Assembly: GCA_009760855.2 (NCBI GenBank)
Contig: WPIO01000172.1
Span: 255,001 to 319,000, forward strand
Direction of reading: 5' to 3'
Source: Cristatella mucedo
Taxonomy: Eukaryota > Bryozoa > Phylactolaemata > Cristatellidae
DNA length: 64,000 nucleotides
The translations under genes and the position numbers were made by a program. This document shows positions 11,755 through 23,000 of the stretch, piece by piece (the stretch's first letter is position 1; each line of letters starts with the position of its first letter). The notes below the pieces were generated by a model. It saw only the letters and a program-made list of their open reading frames with translations. It ran no database searches and was not told the origin of the DNA.

Positions 11755-12180
11755 TCAACAAAGTCATAAAGACCATATGAAGGAGAGTTTTGTATAGCGC
11801 ACTCACGGCCTTAGCGGCTTTCGGTACGCATTCGGTAGCCAACAGACTTCGTCTCACGCAGCAAAGAGAAAGTAGGAAGCATAGCAAAGTCAGGAGAGCA
11901 GTTGAGGCAGTGAGTAGCATAGAAGTAGCAGCTCAGGACCGCTGAAAAGGGTGAGCCATAGTCGGCAGTAGGAGAGTAGTTGTCGTTGCATAAGAATTGT
12001 GGAAGCGAGTTCCACAGCCTAGGACCTGCAGAGCTAAAGCTTCTGTCACCAACGGTCTTTAAGCAGAGGAATGGAACAGCTAATTTATTGTCCACACAGC
12101 AGGACCTGAGGGCACGAACAGGCTGAAACTGATGTGGCAGTTTAGCTAAGTAGCTTGCCACACCTTTGCGCCACGCCTCG
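11755..12180 (-). mobile_element. LINE, family B, 3' fragment
   Basis: The minus strand encodes ASYLAKLPHQFQPV and SFSSAGPRLWNSLPQF in one frame, then the family tail. It sits in the last Rab intron. Confidence 0.8.
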
Positions 12181-12427
12181 CTGCTCCGTGCAGTTTGTGA
12201 GTCCCTCGTGAGACGCTTCTCTTCGTGCATCCTGCTTCCTCCATATCTGCTGCCTGCGTGGATCGTGTATGACATCGTGTGTGACATTGCGTGTGACATC
12301 GCGTGTGACAAACTGCCAAGATTGAAACCTCTTTCGAGGCTGTGTTGTTTCTCCACTGCTCTGACGCTACTCAGTGCCGGCTTACACTCGTCGAATCGCA
12401 TGTCCTGCTCTTGTCCTTGCTGAAATT

Positions 12428-12496
12428 GTGCGTGTTATAACTAGCCAATTGTACGTGTTATAACTAGCCGATTGTACGTGTTGTAACTAGCCAATT
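12428..12496. repeat. Three 23-bp tandem repeats
   Basis: Three adjacent units of the form GTACGTGTTATAACTAGCC plus AATT, differing by one or two bases. No coding content. Confidence 0.95.
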
Positions 12497-13027
12497 GACG
12501 TGCTTCCTTTCCAGCATATATAGAGCTTAGAAAGAGAGTCAGTCCTCTTTTAAACCTGTGTACAATATATTATTATAATCATCACTTCAATACGTTTGTA
12601 CTGCCAGCTTTCTGTCCGTGCTTTCTTTCTCCGCTTGTGCTCTCAGCCTTTTAGCAGGAAATGTTCACGTCTCTGTTTTTACTTTCCTTTTTAGGTCCAT
12701 TTCCGGTTCACAATGTATGCTCTCCCTTTGCCAATATAACCGCTGAGCACAGTTTTAACTTTCGCTTTTGTGCAGACGCCACACGGCCGAACCTTTACTG
12801 CGATTCTACCCTGCCTCTGACGAAACACAAATGGCTTGAAGACTGTGCTTTCAGTTGCCATACTTCCCCAAAACTCACTCGCAATGGCATCACTACATCA
12901 GCGCTGACTTGAAGGCATTTAAAGGCAGCTTAGAAGCCGCCTGTCCCCCCCCCGTGCAGCTTATGCCCCTTCCCTGTGATTGTCTTTGGTATGCTCATTC
13001 GTCCGAAAATATTGTGTAAATCCTTGT

Positions 13028-13195
13028 GCAGCCTTGGCCGAGTGGCCCGAGATGCTCGCTCTTCACGACCACGTGGTCGTGGGTTCGACTCGTGCACTGG
13101 TCGACCACAGCAACTGGTGGTGATGGCCGTTAAAGCTCTTCTGTCACTATATAAATGAGGCTGTTAAATCGGCTGACTTTTATTTAGTACATTCT
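13028..13195 (+). mobile_element. tRNA-derived SINE, family 1
   Basis: The head GCCTTGGCCGAGTGGCCCGAGATGC is strongly tRNA(Ser/Leu)-like and GTGGGTTCGACTC is the B box. The tail ends GAGGCTGTTAAATCGGCTGACT. It is not a tRNA gene: no acceptor-stem closure is visible and the SINE tail follows. Confidence 0.85.
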
Positions 13196-13363
13196 ATCGC
13201 TAAATAACTTTTTCATGCTTTTTCCAGCACATACCAAGTGCCTAGAATGAGATTGGGCTCCCTTAGGGTGCTATTTAAATGTTTCAATGTCGTTATCAGT
13301 ATGTGCTGCCTGGCTTGTTTTGGTTTGAAAGAATGTCAAGTTGAGTTTTGCCTGTGATTCTAG

Positions 13364-13517
13364 AATGCTGCTGGAAGAGCTGCTGGCTAACGAAGCTTCG
13401 AGGCTGCACAGCGACGAGCGACGACCGGCTGAAGAGCCGTCGTCGAGTTTAATCCATCTGCCTAATGCCGCTGCACCTGCTCCCAATCCTTCACCTCGAC
13501 CGGAATGCCCTTGTTGA
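13364..13517 (+). CDS. Rab32/Rab38-like small GTPase, last exon with CPC prenylation motif
   Basis: After the acceptor GTGATTCTAG the first base completes the split glutamate codon, then MLLEELLANEASRLH continues the C-terminal alpha5 helix. A proline-rich hypervariable tail ends in RPECPC and TGA at 13515-13517. CxC is a classic double geranylgeranylation signal for Rab membrane anchoring. The phase match across all four exons and the correct terminal motif make this the strongest host gene in the window. Confidence 0.9.
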
Positions 13518-15375
13518 TCTATGACTTATCAGACATGCAGCAATGGCAGCGGCTCCTGATGCTCACGATCCTCACTTGGCAAGCTCTATAGCTAATCAGA
13601 TATGCCAGCACGTGCTGGGTGAGCTGCTGCCGCGCGATGATTCGTAGTGTCGAACTCTGCTGCTGTCTCTCACAGCAGCAGCCAGCGCTGCTGTCTCTCA
13701 CAGCAGCCAGCAAAGGTCTGCATGCCAATAGTCTGTGCCGTCGCCGGCCACTTGCCAATCGCCGTCGACCAAATATGGTGCCAGTGTGTACACATCCGGC
13801 TGCAATCTTTAGATTCTCATGAGTTTTATACGGCGACGAAACCGGCATTTCCGAGCTGTGAATTGGTGCAAGATTGGCTGCAGGAGTCTGACGCTCATTG
13901 TGATTTCCAGTGCTGGTCCGCAGACAAACTACTTGATAGCTCACGACCATTGTTCGAGCTATGCCAATTGCCTTACCTGGACTGCTTTCTATACGTTCAG
14001 TGTACTGTTGTACATGTAACCGATGAGGTGCGACCATTCGATGCCATTTAGTTTGGCACCTCTGCACCCTATCGTCATCGTCATCCGATAGTGGCTGGCG
14101 GTGTTTGTCATTGGTTTTGGCAGCTTTGAAATCCTGACAGGTGCTATGGAGTGGCGATTTAAGCATAAGGGGGCTCGCTTGAGTCAACTTGAGCATTCTG
14201 GTGCCATTGCTGGCTCTCGGGTTATCGACAGGTTTTAATTTAGCATGACAACGTGAATTTATACATTGTTAGTGTTGAACCGATGCTGAGAATGCTGATG
14301 AGCAGTAAGCAGCGAAGTGAGCAAAGCATAAATCTATGATCCTGCACTGCAGTGATGGCGCTGGTAGATTTCGTGACCAGCAACTCGGGATTTGACGATC
14401 TTAAGTAATCGGTGAAGCAGTCGAGATTGAGTCCATACAAAACCAGGCCCACTGTGAAAGCACGTTATAAAGCTTAGTAGGCCACGAAACTCGGTATTCT
14501 GCTTATCATAAAGCCCGTTCTCCTGGTCTGTCTGCCGAGTTTGATGATATTTAATCAGCCCATAGTCATGATTGCTGATTGAGCAAACCTGAAATATAAA
14601 ATTTCCCTTCTATCTTGTGTAAAATGCCATTAAAAGGATTTCGTTTTCTTAAGGTGCTGCACACATGTATTGTACATTCGGTTATCATTATTATTATTAC
14701 AATGATCTTCAGCAATCAAAATATTTAAATTGGGGCCAAGAGTAACCGAGGCTGAGGCAAGACTGAATATTTCATGCAGCGAGTAAATCTCGGTTGTTGG
14801 GCAGCTTATCTTAACGTGCAACGCCCCAACGCATCCGTTCTGCCGTATGCCATCCTGGCCACCCCCCAGTCAGAGAATGCCTTGGACTCATTATCATGCC
14901 GTTAAATATTGATAACCAAGATAATATTAATGTAAGAGCTTATGAGGTGAAGAGTGCTCAAGTAAATATTAACGTTGGGAAGTGAGTAACGGATGTCAAG
15001 AGGACAAATTGATATATCAGGACAGGGTTGTATGCGGTATTTTCATCTCTGCAGGCCCACATTTTCGGGTGAAATGGTACCGGATGAAAGCGGCACACAT
15101 CGACCGTGGAGTAATGCGGCCGCCTCATTAACTGGCAGGCTAACCACATGAAACCGAGAACGGTTTGAGCAGTGGTTTTGCAAAACTAAATTCTGCCTAT
15201 AACTAGCAATTCAGCTTTCTTATAAATTAATTAGAGACGCTTTGCTACCATTCAAGTTAGAACGCCAGTAATGCATGCTTCGAGGCAGTTGAGAAAGTTC
15301 GACGTGCTGGAAGGCAGAGAGGAATCAACCCCCACTTTTTCCAGCGAAGCGATAAGTTGCCTTTGCCTCCTGCCT
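13518..15375. other. Intergenic, no gene recognised
   Basis: Downstream of the Rab stop codon. The frame at 14196-13519 (minus) has no family motif, uneven composition, and overlaps a duplicated CTGCTGTCTCTCACAGCAGC segment at 13660-13705. A polyadenylation site for the Rab gene is not obvious close to the stop. Confidence 0.5.
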
Positions 15376-15379
15376 TTGA

Positions 15380-15475
15380 CCGCCAAGGTGGTGGGCTCGA
15401 GCCCTACGGCATATGCGAAGCGCCTGGATCGACTTTCAGTTCTCTTAGGGCGCTAGGACCAATCAATTATATTTA
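15380..15475 (+). mobile_element. tRNA-derived SINE, family 2 (3' half)
   Basis: GTGGGCTCGAGCCCTACGGCATATGCGAAGCGCC and a GGGCGCT tail identify it; the 5' end is lost. Confidence 0.6.
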
Positions 15476-15699
15476 AGCTCAACACGAACACAAACATTTA
15501 TATTTATATTTATGTAGTATAAGTACAGCTCCCTGTTGTCTGAATAAAAATCAAAAGCCTGGGACTTAAATGGAAATTAAATTTAACCAAATACAGATCC
15601 CAAGGTACTCCATACTTTAAAATATCTCATGGATTACCTTTGACGTTGAATCGATGCCATACAGATCTCAGACCGGGATCGGACCGTTGCCCCATAATA

Positions 15700-15800
15700 T
15701 TATATAATTCTTTTTTATATCGCTCTAAGAGAACACAAATCTTTATCTGGGCGCTTCACGTGTGCAACAGGACGCGAGCCAACGACCTCGGTGTTCAAAT
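15700..15800 (-). mobile_element. tRNA-derived SINE, family 2 (degenerate)
   Basis: Minus-strand tail and CGAGGTCGTTGGCTCGCG region; diverged. Confidence 0.5.
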
Positions 15801-16140
15801 ACAATACTTGCTTCTGTTGTCAAAGGCGGACAGGTGAACTGCTGGATCAGCAGACCGCTGGCATAGTAACGCTGGCTCCCGCGGACTCCGTGGGGACTCG
15901 GGATACGGCGATCAGTGCTAGCATACGTAACGCTGTAAATACATCAAGCACACTATTACAGAAAATCTACCCAATGTTAGCATTCGCGAGATGATCCTCA
16001 AAGGCTGGCAGCAGCGCTGACTTTGGGGAGCTACTAGCATTAACATATAACTGGAAAATAATTGGTTGGCATGTTCGAAGTATTGATGTTCAAATTTAGC
16101 CTACTTGTCACAAATGGTTCTGATATTTTTATAGGAGCAT

Positions 16141-16142
16141 CT

Positions 16143-16173
<31 letters not shown>

Positions 16174-16445
16174 GAGAGAGAGAGAGAGAGATTGGATGGA
16201 ATATTTGTTATTTATAGGAGCGTCTAGAGAGAGAGAGAGAGAGAGAGATTGGGTGGAATATTTGTTATTTATAGGAGCGTCTAAAGAGAGAGAGAGATTG
16301 GGTAGACTATTTGTTATTTATAGGAGCGTCTAAAGAGAGAGAGAGGGAGAGAGAGAGAGGGAGAGAGAGAGAGAGAGAGAGAGAGATTGGGTGGAATATT
16401 TGTTATTTATAGGAGCGTCTAAAGAGAAATTGGGTGGAATATTTG
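16141..16445. repeat. Compound (GA)n array with 45-70-bp higher-order unit
   Basis: Variable GA tracts alternate with a conserved spacer (ATTGGGTGGAATATTTGTTA, then TTTATAGGAGCGTCTA). Five GA/spacer junctions are visible, so the spacer has been copied with the GA tract. Confidence 0.9.
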
Positions 16446-16769
16446 TTATTTCGCTTGATCTAACTAAAATAGCCAACGATAAAGGCTTCTGCTGCTGCTG
16501 CTATACAAAGGAGGCTGCTGAATCACCTTACGTTTGATATTTTTCCATTTTTCGTAAGAAGCTAGACTTTGCGTATGCTTGAGAAAGTAAGCGTGTCAAG
16601 TATTAAGCTACGAAGTTGTCTCCGCGTATAAAAATATCGGATTTAAGAGTATCCAGCTTATAAGAAGTTCTGTTCTGTTCAGTTCTGCGTCCCAGATATG
16701 TTAGCAAACTTTTCGCAGTGAGAACTCTGCTTTAATGAATATCGGATAAACGTATGCTCCGCATGTAAC

Positions 16770-17015
16770 ATTAGCAACTACTCTCCTACTGCCGACTATG
16801 GCACATCTTTTTCAGCGGTCCTGAGCTGCTACTTCTATGCTACTCACTACCTCAACTGCTCTCCTGACTCTCATATGCTTCCCACTTTCTCTTTGTTGCG
16901 TGAGACGAAGTCTGTTGGCTACCGAAAGTCACTTAGGCTGTGCGTGCGCTATACAAAACTCTCCTGGGTAATACCCACATAGTCTTTATGACTTTGTGGA
17001 GTTACAGACGGAGAT
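16770..17015 (+). mobile_element. LINE, family B, 3' fragment
   Basis: GCAACTACTCTCCTACTGCC through CTATACAAAACTCTCCTG and the CATAGTCTTTATGACTTTGTGGAG tail match the 2240-2510 copy. Confidence 0.8.
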
Positions 17016-17685
17016 ACATTACATGAAATTAGGAATTAAGATTGATTTTGGAATTTTTCTCCGCTTAGGAGCATATTTACAAAGTATAAGACATTGGCAT
17101 AACTTATATGGGCATTCCAGTGCTTGCTTGCTTATCGATTGCATGTCGTTTACTCATTGTAATCCCCCGCAATGACGGATTGCGATTACGAAGACGGAGT
17201 ATGAGCTTGCCAGCTGAGCCTGGATTACGAACTATTAGCTCGGCAGAAGTATGAGCTCAATCGCTGAATTAGGAAATGACCGCAACAAGCCGAGGCAACC
17301 ATGGGCAGCGCGACGGATGATTATGTACGAACGAGGTTATAGAATGACTTACGACGTGGCCGTTTCTTAAGGCGCGGTCGCGACCGCAGTCACTCTATGT
17401 CAGAGCCGCTCGGTCTGCTGGTCCGCGAGTCTTAGCGCCGAACGCCAGCCTGCTAGCGAGTCGGCTGGAAATCCCCTTGTTGTCGTATCGACCGCGAGAT
17501 GCAGGCTATTGTTACGCTTTTCCTAATATGGTTTGTCCTTAGCGCTTCGTGCAGAATATTATGGGCTGTGCAGTTAATGTCGGCGCATTGCAACTGTTGT
17601 GCCGCTACCCGAACTAGTGAGGGTCGCACTATCGCACACCGTCATTTTTGACAGGCTAATAACTACTTACTTATTCTTTATAGCA
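17016..17685. other. Intergenic, no gene recognised
   Basis: No open frame with a recognisable motif. It may include the 5' region of the Tigger relic that follows. Confidence 0.4.
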
Positions 17686-17689
17686 TATC

Positions 17690-18245
17690 ATGGCTAGTGC
17701 TTCAACAAGAAATGCGCTTCCAATTCTGAAAATGTTTTGGATGAGTTGAAACCGAAAAAGCAATCGGCAGTTTCAAAAGAGTTAAGCGTTATTCAGTCGA
17801 CTATCTCCAAAATAAAGAAAACAGAAAAAGTAATTTGCCATGAAGCGCTAATCAATGGGAATCTGGACCTAAAAATAAAATGCAAAAGTCCACACCAAGA
17901 AGTTGCCGATGCGCTGATGGAATGTATTTATAAAATGCGGCAGCAAAATACTGCGATCGACGGCTCATCAATGCTGGAGAAGGCGCGGTAGCTAGCTGTG
18001 ACGCTGGTCTGTATGTCATGTGCTCTAATAAACCTTTAGCTAGAGCGCCTTAAAAGTTGGCATTGCGTTTATAAAGATAAGCGGTGAAAGAGCTCTGCAG
18101 ATCGTACCAGAGCCGAAATGGGATTGTCCTGCCGGATTTTTTCGAAGGGTAAGATGCATCCGATATTTTTAAAGACGATGAAACAGACCCATTGCACAAA
18201 GCGGTGCCCTCTTGCTCATTAGCTGTCACTGGTACTGGTACGGGG
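17690..18245 (+). pseudogene. Tigger/pogo-type DDE transposase relic, N-terminal half
   Basis: The open frame 17737-17991 encodes a CENP-B/Tigger-type helix-turn-helix start (QSAVSKELSVIQSTISKI) and a second DNA-binding segment (ALMECIYKMRQQ ... MLEKAR). After a stop, broken frames at about 18066-18235 continue with KISGE and then DIFKDDETD, corresponding to the first catalytic aspartate region, followed by KAVPSCSLAV. Coding resemblance ends at about 18245. The rest of the protein appears, in order and on the same strand, at 42650-43444. Stops and frameshifts make it non-functional. Confidence 0.75.
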
Positions 18246-19334
18246 TAGCCGATGAAAAATGCTAAGAATTGTTAATTTATTTGAAGTTTGTATATTAAAA
18301 GATAAACCATATTATAAATGCAGTCACAAATTTTGGTGGTTGTCAGATGACTAGAACATGGTCAATAAAATTGTTATCAAAGACCTATTTAAACCAAAAG
18401 TATCATCGAGCTCAACAAAATAATTTGCTATGAAAATAAAGGAGCCGGAATCGCGGTTTTCTGGTGAACTCTGCGAATATAAGCTACTCAGCCCTAAACG
18501 GACCCTCAGAAAATAACTTTGGAAAATGACAAAACGTACAAATTTCCCGGAAATGACACACCCCTCGAGATCAAATGTCCGACTGGCAGTATAACAAGAA
18601 CATAAAAGAGTAAACCCCCTATCAGCTGGGGCCTATTCCCGCCTCCGCTTCCCCGCCCCGCCCATAGTAACCGGCGGTAAACGGCATTCCATGGCCCACT
18701 CCTTATTTACTTGGCAGAAACATGTTTACATTAGTATGTTTACATCGTATCACAAACCGGAAGTGACTGTCATTCGGCCAGTAGACGAGCATTAGGGATA
18801 ATCTATTGAGAATTCACTGCTGCCGGGGCCGCCGTAACTAAGGAGTCCTATATCTTGGCACCGCGTGAGTCCTGGGACAGCTGATCCAGTTCCTGTAGCA
18901 GTCATAACGCACGAGGCGACGGCCGCGAGTGGTCACTTGCTCGGCGGCCGGTCAGCGTGGTGATTTGGATGGAACTAGCGCGTCGTTTACTGGAAGCCAG
19001 TCTGAAAATGTTGATTCGTTTCTATTCAAGGAAATTTAGGCGATTTCAAATTCTCATTTATGTCGTTAATATTTGTATTGGCGAATGCCGGTGAGCCGCC
19101 CGGCTGTTGCGTGGATTGACGGCCTGCGGTATGTGACATATCGCGGATATGATCTGCTTAGGCTGTATAAGGATCTTGTTAGGTTGACCTATTCCTAAGA
19201 TCCATGCTTATCTATTTATTGAATTGTTCGTGCGATGATAGCGTTTCCTAGTGCTGCCTCTTGGTTATAGCTTGGAGCTCTCAAGTTTATCTGCAAACGA
19301 CAGCCCAATGCCTAAATAAATAAACAAATCCTAG
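18246..19334. other. Sequence between Tigger half and SINE, no gene recognised
   Basis: No open frame of interest. With 42097-42640 it forms the DNA into which the virus-like element inserted and may itself be another inserted repeat, because the Tigger protein resumes almost without loss beyond it. Confidence 0.45.
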
Positions 19335-19490
19335 CTGATTAAACAGCCTCTTTTCGTATAGCGACTGAAGAGCCTTTCTGGCTATCACCACCGCTTGCAT
19401 TGGCGATAAAGAATCGCCCACCGCAGGACCGAGGTCATGAAAGCAACGCCTTCCCTAATGTGCCATCACGGCTCACCAAAGCCTGCTGCC
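19335..19490 (-). mobile_element. tRNA-derived SINE, family 1
   Basis: Reverse complement runs GGTGAGCCGTGATGGC to GAGGCTGTTTAATCAGC, like the 48085 copy, with a shortened B-box region. Confidence 0.8.
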
Positions 19491-19839
19491 ACTTATGTCA
19501 TATCTCCTAAAATAATGATCCGATCACCTTAAAACTTTGGAATATATGATTGCTTGTAGTTACATAATCATCCCAGCCTTCTCGCTTGCATATCGGACCT
19601 CAGTAGATAGACTTGTTTGGTCAAAACTGGCTGTGTTGGTCATACTAAGCCTTTGTCATCCTTTCACTCACATGTCGTAAAAATGTCACAGGTAGGCTAA
19701 TAGTGACCCAATCAACGTGAAATTCGAATTACATGCTCGTAAGTACGTGTTTCCAAGTTGTATGGCGACAAATATAGTAACAATCTTGTTTTTCGTCACC
19801 TACATGCTTTGGCAGCTTAAGTTGGCTTCTCTGAGTGCT

Positions 19840-19844
19840 GTCCC
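19840..19844. repeat. Target-site duplication, left copy (GTCCC)
   Basis: GTCCC directly abuts the first base of the left terminal repeat and is repeated at 42092-42096 directly after the right one. The sixth base does not match in any registration. Confidence 0.8.
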
Positions 19845-19964
19845 TGATGATAGGAATTTTACCTTTCCCGACATCGTCTAATTTTTCTCCAACCTCGGTT
19901 TCACCGTCGGTTGTCAAAAAATTACCCGATATCGCGAAAGGAAAAATTCTATCATCACTAAATT
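19845..19964 (+). repeat. Left terminal inverted repeat (120 bp), internally palindromic
   Basis: Matches the reverse complement of 41972-42091 with one mismatch (CACCGTCGG versus CACCATCGG). Bases 19845-19957 form an imperfect palindrome: the outer arm starts TGATGATAGGAATTTTACC and the inner arm, on the other strand, starts TGATGATAGAATTTTTCC. The arms also share CCTTTC, CGA.ATCG, TAATTTTT and CAACC. The centre is near 19901. Confidence 0.95.
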
Positions 19965-19998
19965 CAAATCTATATTAATTAGCATACATATTTTTACC

Positions 19999-20009
19999 TT
20001 ATATAGCAA
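19999..20009 (+). promoter_or_regulatory. TATATAG start-proximal motif of the polymerase gene
   Basis: TTATATAGCAA directly precedes the ATG at 20010. The same motif precedes most genes of the element. Confidence 0.6.
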
Positions 20010-23000
20010 ATGTCTTCTCGAGTAGGTCAAAGAAATTCTTTCTCTTTTGAATCTAGAAGGGTAATGAATATTGATTTCAAACCATCTAGTAGAAGGTACG
20101 TTGGAAGAAAAGGAAGACTAAACAAAGTTGGTTTCATAGAACCTGCTATTTCTGCTAATGGAAATACCTTAAGTTTTTCTTATAAATCAAAAAGAACGTA
20201 TGCAGACTTTGAGTCACTTAAAGAGTCTCTTAGGTATCAAACAAATGAATTACTTGATAGAGTTAGAAGTTCATGGAGGTTTATTAGAGTCCATTTTAAA
20301 ATATCATTCGACATGAGAATGTTTAATAATGGAGACATAGAAAAAAAGGAGCACAATCAAAATCAATGTTAACGATGGATAGTGAATCATCTAACTCAAT
20401 ATATGAAAAAAGTAATGCTTTCTTTAGGAACTAATTCTGAGATGTTAGTAGAAAGAAATATTGGTTCTGGATGGTTATTTATTGGTTATTATTCATTTTC
20501 TGTTGTTATTTCTAAATACATACCTTTAAGTGGTGGTACATACATTGAAACACCTGAATATCTTGTTAATAAAAAGTGTGTAATTAATTTAAAAATCTTA
20601 ATGATGAGTTTTGCGCTTTGTGGTGTGTTTTAAGGTCTTTAAACCCAGTAGAAAGAAATAAGTGGAAAATAAATGACTTAAAAACGATATTAGCTAATAA
20701 TCATTCTAATCTTCTTAATGAGATTGAATGGCCTTTAATGGTTAAAGATATTGATAAATTAGAGAAAGCAATGAATGTTAGTATAAATGTCTATTCATGT
20801 GGATTTAAAGAGTCAAGAGTTTCACCATTAAGAGTTGTAAAAAAAATCAGATGAAAAAGAAGGTAGACATGTAAATCTTTTACTAGTTGTTAAAGGTAAA
20901 AAAGAACATTATATGTTGATTAGTAATTTTAATTCATTATGTAGATCAACAAGCTTTGGAGGAAAACAGTATTATTGTCATAGATGCTTAAATAGATTCT
21001 GTGATGAAAAACAAGTAACTAATCATTTAGAAATGTGTGAAAGTATGAACTCTGGAAATACTGTTTATTTAATGCCACATGGTGAAAGTAAGTTTATTAA
21101 GTTTGATTCTTTCAAAAATCTTAATACATGTCCATACGTTTGTTATGCAGATTTTGAGTGTATAATTGAAAAACAAGAAAATTCTTCAACACACACACCA
21201 TGTTCAACTGCTTTTATCATAGTTGATTGGAAGGGTGAAGTTTTTGATAGGTTTATTAATGTTGGATCAGATTGTGTTGTTAAGTTTCTACGAAGATTAT
21301 TTGAGTTATCAGATTTCTTGAAAAGCACATTGATTGAACATAGTGGAGAAAGTAAAATGGATAGTTTAACTGAAAGTGAGTATGATGAATATGAAAATGC
21401 TTTATTCTGTTGGATGTGTAAAGAGCCATTCAATTATAAAGTAAGTGATTTGAGAAAAGTTCACGATCACTGCCATCTAACAAATAAATATAGAGGCCCA
21501 GCGCACCATATTTGCAACTTAAAAGCTGGAGTTAACTTTAGAAGATGGCAACTTCCTGTTATATTTCACAACTTTAGAGGATATGACTCACATATAATTG
21601 TTAAAGCTCTTGAAAATTTTAGTGTTGAAGCACAACCAATAGCTAATAATCTTGAGAAGTATATGATGTTAAGGGTTAAGGATATTGTTTTTAAGGATAG
21701 TGCACAATTCATGCTTGGTTCATTAAATTTTATAGCGTCAACAATGGGTAAAACTATTGATTGTTTTCCAATTTCTAAAAAAGTTTTAAGTGAACTTTAT
21801 CCAAATAAAAACCTTAATATGTTAGCATCTAAAGGAGAATATCCTTATGAATTCATGGATTCTTTTGAGAAGTTTTCCACTTCATCTCTTCCGAGTAAAG
21901 ATGATTTTTATTCAAGTGTTTACATGACTGGTATATCAGATGAAAGTTATAAAAAAAGCAAATGATGTTTGGAAAGAGTTTGATTGCAAAAATATGTTAG
22001 AATATCATAATTTATATCTTCAAACGGATGTTTTGTTGCTTGCTGATTGTTTCGAAAGTTTTAGAAAAGGATTTGTATCAAAACTAAAATTAGATCCAAC
22101 AAACCTTGTAACAACACCAAACTTCTCATGGAATGCGGTATTCTGGTTTTCAGGAGTAAAGATTGAGTTATTGTCTGATAGAGAGAATTATGACATAATA
22201 AAAAAATCTATTCGTGGAGGAATATGTCAGGTTAGCAGTAGACTTGTTAAGGCAAATAATCCATTAGTACCTGATTATGATAAGGATAAACCAACAACAT
22301 GGATAACTTACCAAGACGCAACAAGCCTATATCCTACAGCAATGATGGAACTGCTCCCACAAGGGAACATTGTTGAAATTTCAAATGAAGGGTGGGATAT
22401 TGATAGAATTCTTAAGTTAGAGGACGAATCAGATACTGGTTACTTCTTTGTTGTTGATATCGAATACGATCAAAAAACTAAAGAGTATTATCATGACCTA
22501 CATAATGAATATCCATTATGTGCTTCTAATAGAGTTGTTAATTGTAGTGAATATTCAAGTTTTCAAAATAAGTTCAAATCAGTAGCAAGTAATATTCCAA
22601 AGTTAACATGTGACTTTAAACCAGAAAAGGATTATCTTCTTCATTATAGATATTTAAAGTTCTGTTTAACACACGGAATGGTTTGTGATGTAAAGAAAGT
22701 TTTTAAGTTTAATCAATCTAGATGGCTTAAACTTTATATTGAAATGTGTGCTGAAATGAAAGCATTAAATTCAAGTAAAAAGTTTTTAAGAAACCTTTGG
22801 AAACTTATAATGAATTCATTCTATGGTAAAACATGTGAAGATGTTGAAAAGAGTTAAAACTTATTTAGTTAGTACTATCGATGAAGCAGGAAAAAGGAAA
22901 TTCAATAAACGAATAAGAGATCCAAATATGGTTAACTTTAGAGATTTTGGAGAATATTTGACAATCTTTCAAATGAACCAATCTAAAACAAAATTAAATA

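Noticed and set aside
13028-13110. Possible tRNA gene (GCCTTGGCCGAGTGGCC, GGTTCGACTC)
   Set aside because: The B box is present but the acceptor stem does not close and a SINE tail follows. The same unit is interspersed elsewhere.
13519-14196. 225-residue frame on the minus strand
   Set aside because: No family motif, no start or splice context, and it overlaps a local repeat. Treated as a chance open frame.
16141-16445. CRISPR-like alternation of repeats and spacers
   Set aside because: The repeated parts are GA tracts of variable length and the 'spacers' are identical. This is eukaryotic DNA and no cas gene is present.
19729-19917. Short frame in the left end (TTDGETEVGEKLDD) repeated at 41875-42111
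   Set aside because: The peptide is encoded by the inverted repeat itself and crosses the host border; it is a shadow of the repeat, not a gene.
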